64,000 nt of DNA from contig CP179198.1 of assembly GCA_051201585.1 (NCBI GenBank), positions 1,488,001 to 1,552,000 of the forward strand, in the 5' to 3' direction. Position 1 is the first letter of the stretch. Every line of letters starts with the position of its first letter. Below, in pieces: positions 35,351 through 44,895 of the stretch. The position numbers were made by a program, and so were the translations under genes. The notes below the pieces were generated by a model, which was not told the DNA's origin, did not search any database, and saw only the letters and a list, made by a program, of their open reading frames with translations. The stretch is from UBA868 sp016776875. GTDB taxonomy: Bacteria; Pseudomonadota; Gammaproteobacteria; Arenicellales; UBA868.

Positions 35351-37048
35351 TCACTCCCTAAAACGATTAACCTCCTCACCGCGGAATCTGGCAACCCTGT
35401 TCATTGGCGGAAGAGATTCGTCATAAAAGAAATTCGGCAGATCATCGTCATCGTCTGTAAAACCCGCCTGACGATTGAATTCATGCTCAAGCCGCAGTGT
35501 TTCAATGCCGATTTCGTCATAAAAGGAGGTAGGAAAATCTGTACCAAGCGCATTATTCATTGCATCGATAATAAAATCGGCGTTTGTATCGGTAACGACC
35601 CGGCCAAAGATACATATCCCCAGCGAATCGGAAGCCGCCATTACACGTTGCGCTTCGAAACTCGCCGCAACAATTTGAGAAGCATCCATCTCGCGACAAT
35701 CAAGTTTAGGAAGATTACCGGCGGTATGATCGGCGCCCTGCGCCGTCATCATCATCGTGATTCCGGTGCCCTCAACAACGCGGGGGTCATAGGCGCTAAT
35801 TGCCTGTTGCTTAATGACCGGAATACGAGCGGCGCCATAATGTTTTCCAACACGGGCTGTACCCTGTGCCCAAAGCTTGCCCTGATCGGTTCCCTTTTTG
35901 ATCTCCTCAAGTACATTCAGCATAAACTGAACGTCTCCAAATTGTCCCTCTCCCACATCCATGAGAACAGCAATCATCGCGCCGGCCTCAATCGTGTCGA
36001 TCCCGAGATCATTAGCGGCAAAGTTAACGTGAGCCAGTTCGTCCGGATCTGTTAATCCGCAGTTAGTCCCCATTAAACCAATCGTCTCGTATTCCATTGG
36101 GGACACAATCTCTTTACCATCTTTATCAACGTAGACATTGCTGCATTCAATTGTGCAACCCGGCATACATGCGTGAGCGGTTTCGCCGCCTCGTTCCAAA
36201 TTCTGCTCCCGGATAAACTCGCCACCCATGCGCATGACTTCTTTCTCCGGATCCGCTAACTGTCCAGAGGAGAAATTCTTAACCGGAAGCCCGCCGAGGT
36301 AATTCTGGGTATCAGCCATCATTGCTGTCCCATAAGTTTTCATGTTTTGCGCAACCTCGTCCTCTTTAAGCAGCGCGTTATAATGCTTAACAGCTCCGAT
36401 CACTTTTTTCCGGTCATGCAACTTAGGCATCTTGTGGAGATCCACAACAATCGCCTTTACCCTTTTTACGCCCATCACTGCGCCGACACCCCCCCGAGCC
36501 GCAAGCCTTGAAGGCCTAAGATCGGTATCACTAAATGATATTCCCGAAAGGAGTCCACCGTACTCCCCGACGGGGCCGCATAACGCAAGGCTGACTTTTT
36601 TTCCAAATCGCTCATGCAATTTAGCCGCACATTCGAAGTTGGATAACCCGAGCAGGTCATCAGCGGACGAGAAGGTGACCTCGCCCTCAACCGTAATTCG
36701 CATTAATGTCCACTCTTTACAAGCGCCATTTAGAGTCAGGCCGGCAATTGAAAGCTGTCCCAACGCAAACCCAAAACTACCTCCCGCGTTCGCTTCCTTG
36801 ATCCCACCCGTCAGCGGACTACGACAGCCTACGCTGATCCGATTCGCATTAGAGAAATTAGTGCCCGCAAATGGTCCAACCGAAAATATGAGAGGATTTT
36901 CTGCCGAGAGGGGGTCTACATGAGCGGCGCCGCAGGCCACCAGTTGTTCCGCAATAAGGTAACGACCCGCTTTAGCAACTTGCTCACCTGCCAGCGTCTC
37001 TCGCCGCACGTTCTGGTCGGCGAGGTCAATATGTAAATAATCTCTCAT
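35351..37048 (-). CDS. Aldehyde:ferredoxin oxidoreductase family protein (AOR-2)
   Basis: A 565-residue second AOR-family enzyme, clearly diverged from AOR-1. It has MRDYLHIDLADQNVRRETLA, GPFAGTNFSNANRISVGCRS, RGGVGAVMGVKRVKAIVVD and SPMEYETIGLMGTNCGL. Its cluster motif is CMPGCTIEC, that is Cys with three and then three residues between, rather than the CxxCxxxC of AOR-1; a later SDSLGICIFGR supplies the fourth Cys. No ferredoxin gene is adjacent; bioY lies just upstream at 24 bases. The C-terminus has an Asp5 run (GFTDDDDDLPNFF). Confidence 0.88.
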   Translation of the reverse strand: MRDYLHIDLADQNVRRETLAGEQVAKAGRYLIAEQLVACGAAHVDPLSAENPLIFSVGPFAGTNFSNANRISVGCRSPLTGGIKEANAGGSFGFALGQLSIAGLTLNGACKEWTLMRITVEGEVTFSSADDLLGLSNFECAAKLHERFGKKVSLALCGPVGEYGGLLSGISFSDTDLRPSRLAARGGVGAVMGVKRVKAIVVDLHKMPKLHDRKKVIGAVKHYNALLKEDEVAQNMKTYGTAMMADTQNYLGGLPVKNFSSGQLADPEKEVMRMGGEFIREQNLERGGETAHACMPGCTIECSNVYVDKDGKEIVSPMEYETIGLMGTNCGLTDPDELAHVNFAANDLGIDTIEAGAMIAVLMDVGEGQFGDVQFMLNVLEEIKKGTDQGKLWAQGTARVGKHYGAARIPVIKQQAISAYDPRVVEGTGITMMMTAQGADHTAGNLPKLDCREMDASQIVAASFEAQRVMAASDSLGICIFGRVVTDTNADFIIDAMNNALGTDFPTSFYDEIGIETLRLEHEFNRQAGFTDDDDDLPNFFYDESLPPMNRVARFRGEEVNRFRE

Positions 37049-37072
37049 TTTTTCTCCTGAATGTTCCCGAGG

Positions 37073-37630
37073 CTAGCGTTTTAGCGCACGCCACACTAAA
37101 GGCACGGTAACCACGGCTAAAACGACCTTGAAAGCCTCAGCCAATAAAAATGGTGCGAGTCCCAACGAAATTGCTTTTGAGAATCCAACAACGCCTGACA
37201 ACCAGCCCACTCCTAGTGAAAAAATTATAATTTCACCAATTAACATGACGCCCATTACGCTCAACGCCGTTTGCCCCCAGCCCTTGCTCACCAAGAAACC
37301 GACGACTGACATCGCGATTACAAAACCAAACAAGTAACCGCCCGTCGGCCCAAGTAAGTACGCCGCTCCAACGCCAGTTGCGAACACGGGCAATCCCAAT
37401 GCACCCTCAAGGAGGTAGAGCGCGCCGGTGAAAAATCCCAGTTTGGGACCATATGCGATTGCGAGAACAAGCACCACGAAGGTCTGCATAGTCATTGGGA
37501 CGGGCCAAAACGGTACCTGGACCTTGGCGGATATCGCCAGCAAACACGTGCCGGCCAGCGCCAGCAATATTTGTGCGATTCTTGAATTACGACTGACAGG
37601 CCAGAGTTCTGAGACGATGGAGGCTTGCAT
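37073..37630 (-). CDS. bioY: Biotin transporter BioY
   Basis: A 185-residue S-component membrane protein. After a short N-terminus it has six membrane segments and the BioY features KVQVPFWPVPMTMQTFVVLV, GALYLLEGALGLPVFATGVG and AYLLGPTGGYLFGFVIAM. BioY binds biotin alone or with an ECF module (no bioMN here). It precedes AOR-2 on the same strand by 24 bases and is probably co-transcribed with it. Nothing in AOR biochemistry calls for biotin, so the pairing may be incidental. Confidence 0.95.
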   Translation of the reverse strand: MQASIVSELWPVSRNSRIAQILLALAGTCLLAISAKVQVPFWPVPMTMQTFVVLVLAIAYGPKLGFFTGALYLLEGALGLPVFATGVGAAYLLGPTGGYLFGFVIAMSVVGFLVSKGWGQTALSVMGVMLIGEIIIFSLGVGWLSGVVGFSKAISLGLAPFLLAEAFKVVLAVVTVPLVWRALKR

Positions 37631-37786
37631 GGGTCATCCTCATATAGCTTGGTTGGTATCAATTAAGTCACAATATCGACTCGGCGGTGATCGCCAGAGT
37701 CAAATGCGGCATGTATTGTCTGATGACTTGGCTAATCTGTCAAAGCGAGGTCAGATTTTTCACCTTACGCTCTTGTTTCGAGGACG

Positions 37787-38704
37787 TTATCCCAACGCGT
37801 TGATGTACTGGCCGCGAAAATCCAAACCAACTTGTTCAGAAAAAGCATCACTCAGTGAACTGGTGACTGGGCCTGGGATATTTTGCTGACCCTGATCTAA
37901 AACAACACCATCATAAGACCGAACCGGGCAAATACAAAAACTAGTTGAAGTAATAAACGCTTCATCGGCCTCTTTAGCCTCATCGGGCAATATGTCCCGT
38001 TCCTCAACTTTAATCCCGAGCCTCTCAGCCTGTGCGATGACCACTTCACGACTGATGCCGGGCAGAACGAAATCGATCCTCGGGGTCGATAAGACGCCGT
38101 CTCTCACGATAAAGATATTGCTCCCGATTCCCTCGGATAAAAAGCCACGAGTATCCAGTAACACGGCCCAGGCATGACCCGATCGTTCACGGACTTCGAT
38201 GTCCGCCAAAACAAGGTTTAAATAATTATGACTTTTGATATTCGGATCAAGACATTCCGGCGGCACTCTTCTGGTATCCGGCGTGAAAATATCAAGTCCA
38301 TCACGAATCATAGGCGCACGAGCTTTTAAGGGTAATGGAGTGCATTCAACAATCACAGTCGGGCCTGAACTCTGCCACAACTCGCCCCCGACAATATTGA
38401 GCCCCCGTGTCACCCGCTGCATGATCCAGTAATCTTCTCCCGGCTTGAGAAGGTCGCGGTTCTTTTCGAGCACCTCATGGGTAATCTCGATCATCCTCGA
38501 CTGAGGCAAACCGGGGTCAATTTTCACTTTATCAAGGGACTTAAATAAGCGACTAATGTGAGCCTCTAGTCGGAAAATTCTGCCGTCAAACGTGCGTTCT
38601 GCATCAAACACCGCGTCACCGAGCACAAACCCACGATCCCTGAAAGAAACGCACGCCTTGGATTCAGGCAGAAATTCCTCATTGATATAAACCACTCTTT
38701 CCAT
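37787..38704 (-). CDS. Class IV (branched-chain/D-amino-acid) aminotransferase
   Basis: A 305-residue PLP enzyme of fold type IV. VYINEEFLPESKACVSFRDR and GFVLGDAVFDAERTFDGRIF are the N-terminal blocks, NIKSHNYLNLVLADIEVRER contains the PLP lysine, and LSEGIGSNIFIVRDGVLSTP plus VLPGISREVVI bind the phosphate. It resembles IlvE and D-alanine aminotransferase; the specificity is not settled. It lies 53 bases after soxG on the same strand and may be the last gene of the sarcosine oxidase operon. Confidence 0.87.
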   Translation of the reverse strand: MERVVYINEEFLPESKACVSFRDRGFVLGDAVFDAERTFDGRIFRLEAHISRLFKSLDKVKIDPGLPQSRMIEITHEVLEKNRDLLKPGEDYWIMQRVTRGLNIVGGELWQSSGPTVIVECTPLPLKARAPMIRDGLDIFTPDTRRVPPECLDPNIKSHNYLNLVLADIEVRERSGHAWAVLLDTRGFLSEGIGSNIFIVRDGVLSTPRIDFVLPGISREVVIAQAERLGIKVEERDILPDEAKEADEAFITSTSFCICPVRSYDGVVLDQGQQNIPGPVTSSLSDAFSEQVGLDFRGQYINALG

Positions 38705-38757
38705 GAACCGCCCTCCTTAAGAGGTTGCTAAACGTTCTGCAAATAGCGCCTTACTAA

Positions 38758-39375
38758 TCAACCAATGGGCAGCTCGAACTCAAACCCACATTCAGCCGCT
38801 GCATCAATCAGCCATCGGCCGACATGGTCAGCGAAACTTCGACGCACCACGATATCCAATGCCTTCACTTCATCGTTATCGTCATCGCTGACGCTTATTA
38901 AAAGCACATTGGTATGCGCGAAGACAGTCTGGGCACACTGCCGAGGTTTAAACACGCTCGGGTGAAGGTCTAGCGGGCAGGCTGAAGCCAAGACATCCCG
39001 CCAGGCGTGCCCCCCGGCTCGAATAATTGTTTGCCCACCTGATAGATCGACAACCGCACTATGAAATTGCGAAAATTTATTTCGGAACTCCACCAAAACA
39101 TCTTGATCCCGTAAGCCAATCAGCAGCCATTCATCCGGGCCGAGCCAGCAGACCTGCCAGCCTGAACTCTCGACCACCCCATTTGGTGCCAGCGGAAGAT
39201 CGACCCCCAACAAAGAAGACGCGCAGCTCAGAAATTTGGGATCTTTCGGGTCCCCGCGAAGATTCAAATGGGTCTTAAACGGTATTTCCCGCATTTGAAA
39301 GCCAATTTCCCCGCTGACACCCGGCGCAGAAATCGGTTGTAAAATTTCAATTAATGGAGACTGGGCCATACTCAT
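38758..39375 (-). CDS. soxG: Sarcosine oxidase gamma subunit
   Basis: A 205-residue protein of the SoxG family. WQVCWLGPDEWLLIGL and VDLSGGQTIIRAGGHAWRDV followed by ACPLDLHPSVFKPRQCAQTV and a final WLIDAAAECGFEFEL are typical. ATG 39373-39375 has a GAGGG site just upstream and begins 10 bases after the BKACE stop. SoxG is the small structural subunit of heterotetrameric sarcosine oxidase. Confidence 0.9.
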   Translation of the reverse strand: MSMAQSPLIEILQPISAPGVSGEIGFQMREIPFKTHLNLRGDPKDPKFLSCASSLLGVDLPLAPNGVVESSGWQVCWLGPDEWLLIGLRDQDVLVEFRNKFSQFHSAVVDLSGGQTIIRAGGHAWRDVLASACPLDLHPSVFKPRQCAQTVFAHTNVLLISVSDDDNDEVKALDIVVRRSFADHVGRWLIDAAAECGFEFELPIG

Positions 39376-39385
39376 TATCGGACCC

Positions 39386-40213
39386 TCACCGAGCAAGTCC
39401 TAGAATCGCTCTCGCTTCATCCGGGGACGCAAGGTGTCTATCGTATTCGGCCGCAACGTCCGCGATTAGACTCACCAACGCTGCGTTATTTGCGGCCAAC
39501 GTATCTTTATTCAATTTCACATTATCTTCAAAACCGGTTCGCGCATGTCCACCTAACTCAAGACTCCATTTATTCACTTCGAACTGGTTTCGACCAATGC
39601 CCATCGCACTCCACGTTGCCCCGGGCGCAAGAGTCGCCAGCTCATCAATCAAAAATTCAAGTAATTTTCTTCTAACCGGCATAGCGCCCGGAATCCCAAG
39701 AACAAACTGAACGTGTATTGGGGAGGATATCGCGCCCGACTCAGACATTTTGATCGCGTTGTACAGCATTGCCGCATCGAAAACCTCGATCTCGGGCTTT
39801 ACGCCGTAAGCCTTCATTTCGCCCGCGAGCTCGTCAATCAACTGAGGCGGATTCTCGTAAATCATCCCGGGAAAATTAACAGACCCGGTCGCAAGAGATG
39901 CCATATCCGGCTTGAGATATAGCATGCCCCCTCGCAGGTTTGCCGCTCGACCACGACCCCCTGTCGAAAACTGAATGATCATATTCGGGCAGTGTTTCTT
40001 GATACCCTGCTGCACCTCGGAAAAAAGATCTGGATCTGAAGAGGAATCCTCTTGAGAGTCGCGCACGTGTATATGAACCAGCGAAGAGCCTGCTTCAAAC
40101 GCTTCGTGAGTAGACTCGATCTGCTCGCTTGGCGTTACAGGCAGTGCAGGGTTATCTTTTTTGCGTGGCTGAGATCCAGTGATCGCCGTCGTCACAATAA
40201 TGGGCGTGGTCAT
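39386..40213 (-). CDS. Beta-keto acid cleavage enzyme (BKACE, formerly DUF849)
   Basis: A 275-residue TIM-barrel zinc enzyme of the BKACE family, which condenses a beta-keto acid with acetyl-CoA to give acetoacetate and a new CoA ester. SLVHIHVRDSQED supplies the His-x-His zinc ligands, and FSTGGRGRAANLRGGM, EIEVFDAAMLYNA and GIGRNQFEVNKWSLELGGHA the remaining landmarks. Its ATG overlaps the soxA stop by 4 bases, so it is embedded in the sarcosine oxidase operon. A dehydrocarnitine-cleaving member would release glycine betaine upstream of sarcosine; this is inference from context. Confidence 0.88.
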   Translation of the reverse strand: MTTPIIVTTAITGSQPRKKDNPALPVTPSEQIESTHEAFEAGSSLVHIHVRDSQEDSSSDPDLFSEVQQGIKKHCPNMIIQFSTGGRGRAANLRGGMLYLKPDMASLATGSVNFPGMIYENPPQLIDELAGEMKAYGVKPEIEVFDAAMLYNAIKMSESGAISSPIHVQFVLGIPGAMPVRRKLLEFLIDELATLAPGATWSAMGIGRNQFEVNKWSLELGGHARTGFEDNVKLNKDTLAANNAALVSLIADVAAEYDRHLASPDEARAILGLAR

Positions 40214-43200
40214 GACTTACTCCTTGCATTGTCAGGATCATAAAAAACCGGATCAACGATGACGGCCGGTACAATTTGATCGTCCATCAATTGCGCAAAA
40301 ATAGTTGAACCCATTCGAGTTCTTCCCCCCTTCACCAACGCTAATGCAATCGAGCGGCCAAGACTCGCACTGTAATAGCTTGACGAGACATGGCCAATCA
40401 TTGGAACGGGTCGTGAATTTTGAGGCGAATTGACAAGTTGTGCGCCCTCCGGCAAGACGATCTTCGAGTTGTCAGTCAGCAAACCAACAAGCTGTTTTCG
40501 GTTCGAGCGCGCCGTGTCGGCACGAAATAAGGAACGTTTACCGATGAAGTCCTTGTTTTTCGACACAATCCAATCCATTCCAAGATCATTTGGCGTCACT
40601 GATCCGTCGGTATCCTGGCCCACAATCACATAACCTTTTTCAGCGCGTAGCACGTGCATGGCCTCGGTGCCATAAGGCGTAATATTGTACGCTCGACCCG
40701 CATCCATGATCGTTTGCCAAAGTGTCATTCCATAATTTGCGCTTACACTAATCTCAAACGCGAGCTCTCCGCTGAAACTGATTCGGCTAATTCTCGAGGG
40801 GACACCTCCAATTTCCCCCTCACGCATACTCATAAAAGGAAACGAGTCAGAATCGAGCTCCACATCACAACCTGCGGCACGAAGCACCTCTCTTGACTGT
40901 GGCCCGGCTACGCTCATGACCGACCACTGATCTGTTACCGAGGTCAGGTAAACCTGTAGATCAGGCCACTCAGTTTGCAGCCAGCGCTCCATCCAGCCCA
41001 TTACGGCCGCTGCGCCACCCGTCGTTGTGGTCATGAGATAGTGATTAGGCGCGATACACGTGGTTACACCATCATCCATCACCATTCCATCTTCACCAAG
41101 CATAAAGCCGTAACGACATCGGCCCGGTAAAAGGTTGGTCCAGCCATTGGTATAAATTCTATTTAAAAATTCAGCTGCGTCTGACCCCTGGATGTCTATC
41201 TTGCCAAGCGTGGACGCATCAAGCACGCCAACGCTGTCCCGGGTCGCAAGGCATTCCCGATTAACCGCATCTGACATCGATTCACCCGATCTCGGATAGT
41301 ACCAAGGGCGCTTCCATTGACCGACGTTCTCAAACAGCGCGCCGCGCTTTACATGCCAGGGATGAATCGCCGTCTTGCGTACCGGATCAAAAAGTTCCGG
41401 CCCGAGGTTCCGACCCGCAATCGCTCCAAAAGTAACAGGTGTATAGTTTGGTCGGAACGTGGTTGTCCCCACTTCTCCCGGCTCTTTGTTTAAGGCCTTC
41501 GCCAGGATCGCAAGGCCGTTGATATTGCCGAGTTTTCCCTGATCAGTACCAAAGCCCAGCGCGGTATAACGCTTGACATGCTCAATCGATCGATAGCCCT
41601 CGCGTGCTGCCAGCCGGATGTCTGAAGCAGTGGCATCGTTCTGATAATCAACAAACTTTTTAGCGCGTCCGCCATCAAGAATATTTGCCGGTACCTCCCA
41701 TAACGCTTCGATGGGTGCATGCTGTTCGTGATCAGTCGCTGGGATATCAACTCCAATTGCCGAGAAACCACGTGCGTTAGCCGCCGCAAGCGCACCCTGC
41801 ACGCCCTCCCGTAGACAATCACCAAGATCAAAAGTGCCATTGCACCCGCCAACGGAACGCTCTTTCTGAACGGATGCGCCGGGCAAAAACGCGGCCAGCC
41901 GGCTATCAAAAACAGGCTTGGCGCCAGATTGCGAATGTAAGTGAACCACCGGGCTGAGGCCGCCCGACATCGCAAGAATCTGACAATCGATCATGCCCTT
42001 ATGCGCAGTCAACTCGCCAGTCGATTCAGACCACTTCGAAAGCTCGACCCTATTTAGCCCTTCGCTACCCGACCGCGCCGACGAAATCACATGACCCTTG
42101 TAAACAGTAATTCCAAGTGCTTCCGCCTCTATGACAACGGGGGCACCCGGAGCCCGGCGAGCGTCCACGATGGCAACAACCTCCATCCCGGCCCAGGCCA
42201 TATCGATTGCCGCCTGGTACCCTGAATCATTATTTGTAAAAACCACGCCTGTTCGTCCCGGCGCAACGCCGTACCGCCGAATATAAGTTGTAACTGCAGA
42301 GGCCAGCATCACACCAGGCACGTCATTTCCATCAAAGACCAGTGGTCGTTCTATCGCACCCGTGGCCAGGACAACTTCTCCGGCACGAACCCGCCAAAGG
42401 CGCTCTCGACTCATCCGCGAATCGCTGTCTCCCGGGGCAAGATGATGAGTCCGCCGCGAATTAATCGTCAAAAAATTATGATCGAAGTAACCGATGACCG
42501 TCGATCGATTGAGCAGTTTGACCTCGGGAAAGGTGCGCAACTCATCAACTATCTTGTTGACCCAATCAACGGCTGTTGTTCCGCCGATCGTGCAAGATGC
42601 ACTCAAGAGACTGCCGCCAAACTGAGCTTGCTCATCCGCCAAAATCACTCGCGCGCCTGACCGGGCGGCCGTCAGTGCCGCAATGAGTCCCGACGGCCCC
42701 GCACCAACAATCAAGACGTCGCAATGAATATGGCGCTTGTCGTAAATGTCCGGATCAGGGAGTTCCGGCGTTCTACCCAAACCCGCCGCTTTGCGGATAA
42801 AGTGCTCGTAACGCATCCACGCCGACCGGGGCCACATAAAGGTCTTGTAATAAAAACCCGCTGGAAGAATGCGGGAAAACATACTGTTGATCGCCCCAAC
42901 ATCATGTTTGAGACTCGGCCACCCATTCACCGTCTGCGCTGACAAACCCTCATACAGTTCGACCTGGGTCGCTCGAAGATTGGGCGTGCTGTAACCGGCT
43001 TCCCCGACCTGAACGAGTGCGTTAGGCTCTTCAGCGCCCGCGCCTACAACCCCTCTGGGTCGATGATACTTAAAACTGCGTCCAAACAGCCTGACGCCCT
43101 GCGCGAGAAGTGCTGAGGCCAAAGTATCTCCCGGGTGACCGGTGTATGTCTTTCCGTTAAATCGAAACTTAATACTTCGCGACCGGTCAATTAAGCCGCC

Positions 43201-43227
43201 TCTCGACACCCGCCTCGCGCCACTCAC
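40210..43227 (-). CDS. soxA: Sarcosine oxidase alpha subunit
   Basis: A 1005-residue subunit. The N-terminal ferredoxin-like part has FRFNGKTYTGHPGDTLASAL and GRSFKYHRPRGVVG. The NAD-binding domain has CDVLIVGAGPSGLIAALTAA. The C-terminal aminomethyltransferase-like part has IYTNGWTNLLPGRCRYGFML and LRAEKGYVIVGQDTDGSVTP and binds tetrahydrofolate. The GTG start at 43225-43227 has GGGAG 7 bases upstream and gives the normal length; it overlaps soxD by 41 bases. Heterotetrameric SOX demethylates sarcosine to glycine with formation of methylene-THF and hydrogen peroxide. Confidence 0.95.
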   Translation of the reverse strand: MSGARRVSRGGLIDRSRSIKFRFNGKTYTGHPGDTLASALLAQGVRLFGRSFKYHRPRGVVGAGAEEPNALVQVGEAGYSTPNLRATQVELYEGLSAQTVNGWPSLKHDVGAINSMFSRILPAGFYYKTFMWPRSAWMRYEHFIRKAAGLGRTPELPDPDIYDKRHIHCDVLIVGAGPSGLIAALTAARSGARVILADEQAQFGGSLLSASCTIGGTTAVDWVNKIVDELRTFPEVKLLNRSTVIGYFDHNFLTINSRRTHHLAPGDSDSRMSRERLWRVRAGEVVLATGAIERPLVFDGNDVPGVMLASAVTTYIRRYGVAPGRTGVVFTNNDSGYQAAIDMAWAGMEVVAIVDARRAPGAPVVIEAEALGITVYKGHVISSARSGSEGLNRVELSKWSESTGELTAHKGMIDCQILAMSGGLSPVVHLHSQSGAKPVFDSRLAAFLPGASVQKERSVGGCNGTFDLGDCLREGVQGALAAANARGFSAIGVDIPATDHEQHAPIEALWEVPANILDGGRAKKFVDYQNDATASDIRLAAREGYRSIEHVKRYTALGFGTDQGKLGNINGLAILAKALNKEPGEVGTTTFRPNYTPVTFGAIAGRNLGPELFDPVRKTAIHPWHVKRGALFENVGQWKRPWYYPRSGESMSDAVNRECLATRDSVGVLDASTLGKIDIQGSDAAEFLNRIYTNGWTNLLPGRCRYGFMLGEDGMVMDDGVTTCIAPNHYLMTTTTGGAAAVMGWMERWLQTEWPDLQVYLTSVTDQWSVMSVAGPQSREVLRAAGCDVELDSDSFPFMSMREGEIGGVPSRISRISFSGELAFEISVSANYGMTLWQTIMDAGRAYNITPYGTEAMHVLRAEKGYVIVGQDTDGSVTPNDLGMDWIVSKNKDFIGKRSLFRADTARSNRKQLVGLLTDNSKIVLPEGAQLVNSPQNSRPVPMIGHVSSSYYSASLGRSIALALVKGGRTRMGSTIFAQLMDDQIVPAVIVDPVFYDPDNARSKS

Positions 43228-43504
43228 GAAGGATCTCCCGGGGAAGAATCCCCTGATCGGTAGACGCTGACAATCCTGTAGCCACAGTGTCCCGAACCAC
43301 GTTAAACCAGCGCCGACAGCCTGCTGAATGGCACCATTGCTCGGCATGCTGACCCTTCTTGTTGTCGCGAAAAAAAAGATAGTCGCCCCATTCCCGATCA
43401 TCGAGATTTTCTGGAGACAGCGGACGCACGATATGCGCCTCACCTCCATAACTAAACTCATCCTGATCGCGTGAACCACACCAGGGGCATTCAATTTCAA
43501 GCAA
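43187..43504 (-). CDS. soxD: Sarcosine oxidase delta subunit
   Basis: A 105-residue zinc subunit. CPWCGSRDQDEFSYGGEAHI and later CHSAGCRRWFNVVRDT hold the zinc Cys and His residues, and LSPENLDDREWGDYLFFRDN is a conserved block. TTG at 43502-43504 is chosen because a GGAG site lies 8 bases upstream and SoxD proteins begin just before this Cys motif. It overlaps the soxA start by 41 bases. Confidence 0.92.
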   Translation of the reverse strand: MLEIECPWCGSRDQDEFSYGGEAHIVRPLSPENLDDREWGDYLFFRDNKKGQHAEQWCHSAGCRRWFNVVRDTVATGLSASTDQGILPREILREWREAGVERRLN

Positions 43505-43538
43505 GGCGCAAACTCCGGTTGATAAACTTTCTATTTGA

Positions 43539-44795
43539 TTAATGGGCGACGCCAGCTGCACCGTGCTCGTCAATAAGTGCACCCGAATAAAATCGATCAA
43601 GCTCAAAAGCCGCATTCAGTGGATGTGGTTCGTCGTTCGCAACGGTGTGCGCAAAAACCCAGCCTGAACCCGGTGTCGCTTTGAAGCCGCCCGTACCCCA
43701 GCCGCAGTTAAAGTACAGCCCGTTAACCGGGGTTTTGGAGATAATAGGACATGCATCAGGGCAGACATCGACAATTCCGCCCCACTGCCGAAGCATTCTG
43801 ACCCGACTAAAAATTGGAAAAAGCTCGACGATCGCAGCCACATTACCCTCTATTATCGAAAAACTCCCACGCTGACCGTAGCCCGTGTAGGCATCAATAC
43901 CCGCGCCGATGACCAGCTCGCCTTTGTCTGATTGGCTGACATATCCATGAACTGCGTTTGACATCACAACCGTATCAAGAACGGGCTTCAGGGGTTCGGA
44001 AACAAGCGCCTGCAAAGGATGACTTTCAACAGGCAGCCTGAAGCCACCCATCTCCGCCAGCACGCTCGCGTGTCCAGCTACCACAACCGCCACTTTTTTG
44101 GCGCCTATATAGCCGCGATTAGTCTCCACTCCCCGGACAGATCCACCCTCTTGTCGAATGCCGGTCACCTCGCAATTTTGAATAATATCAACCCCGCTTG
44201 AATCAGCGGCGCGCGCATAACCCCACGCCACGGCGTCATGCCTCGCGACACCCCCTCGGGGCTGGTAAGAGGCTCCCAACACTGGATACCGGGTATCACC
44301 CGATACGTTCATGGCGGGAACAATCTCTTTGATTTGGTCTGGCAGCAGGATTTCGCTGTCAATCCCATTCAACCGGTTGGCGTTCGAGCGACGATAGATA
44401 TCACGCATATCCTGCAAGGTATGCCCCAAGTTCATCACGCCACGCTGACTAAACATCACGTTGAAGTTCAGCTCTTGACTCAACCCTTCCCAGAGTTTGA
44501 GCGATTTTTCATATAAATGGGCCGATTCATCCCAAAGATAGTTCGAGCGGACAATAGTCGTATTGCGACCTGTATTGCCACCGCCGATCCACCCCTTCTC
44601 AAGGAGTGCAACGCGGCCCACATTATGCTCTGTTGCCAGATAGTAGGCTGTCGCAAGACCATGCCCTCCCCCACCGACGACGACGACATCGTACTCACCG
44701 GCAGGTTCCGGGCTTCGCCATGCTTCAGCCCAATCCTGATGATAATTAACCGAATTTCGGGCCAGACTAAATACGGAATAACGATCTTTTTTCAC
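43539..44795 (-). CDS. soxB: Sarcosine oxidase beta subunit
   Basis: A 418-residue flavoprotein that holds the FAD and covalent FMN at the site of sarcosine oxidation. RYSVFSLARNSVNYHQDWAE is the characteristic N-terminus, YDVVVVGGGGHGLATAYYLA the FAD motif, and GWIGGGNTGRNTTIVRSNYL and YFNCGWGTGGFKATPGSGWV flank the active site. The GTG at 44793-44795 has a GGA-type site upstream. The order soxB, soxD, soxA then soxG matches known operons, apart from the inserted BKACE gene. Confidence 0.94.
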   Translation of the reverse strand: MKKDRYSVFSLARNSVNYHQDWAEAWRSPEPAGEYDVVVVGGGGHGLATAYYLATEHNVGRVALLEKGWIGGGNTGRNTTIVRSNYLWDESAHLYEKSLKLWEGLSQELNFNVMFSQRGVMNLGHTLQDMRDIYRRSNANRLNGIDSEILLPDQIKEIVPAMNVSGDTRYPVLGASYQPRGGVARHDAVAWGYARAADSSGVDIIQNCEVTGIRQEGGSVRGVETNRGYIGAKKVAVVVAGHASVLAEMGGFRLPVESHPLQALVSEPLKPVLDTVVMSNAVHGYVSQSDKGELVIGAGIDAYTGYGQRGSFSIIEGNVAAIVELFPIFSRVRMLRQWGGIVDVCPDACPIISKTPVNGLYFNCGWGTGGFKATPGSGWVFAHTVANDEPHPLNAAFELDRFYSGALIDEHGAAGVAH

Positions 44796-44895
44796 ATTGT
44801 TTCCGTCGCGATAACCTTTAAACAAATAGTGATGCCGAATGGCGCCACCTCCTCGGAGAACCTTACAGTGGACTCATCCGCTAGGCGTTTACATC

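Noticed and set aside
43228..43500. N-terminal extension of SoxA
   Set aside because: This part is antisense-free but out-of-frame reading of soxD. The GTG at 43225-43227 with GGGAG gives the standard SoxA length.
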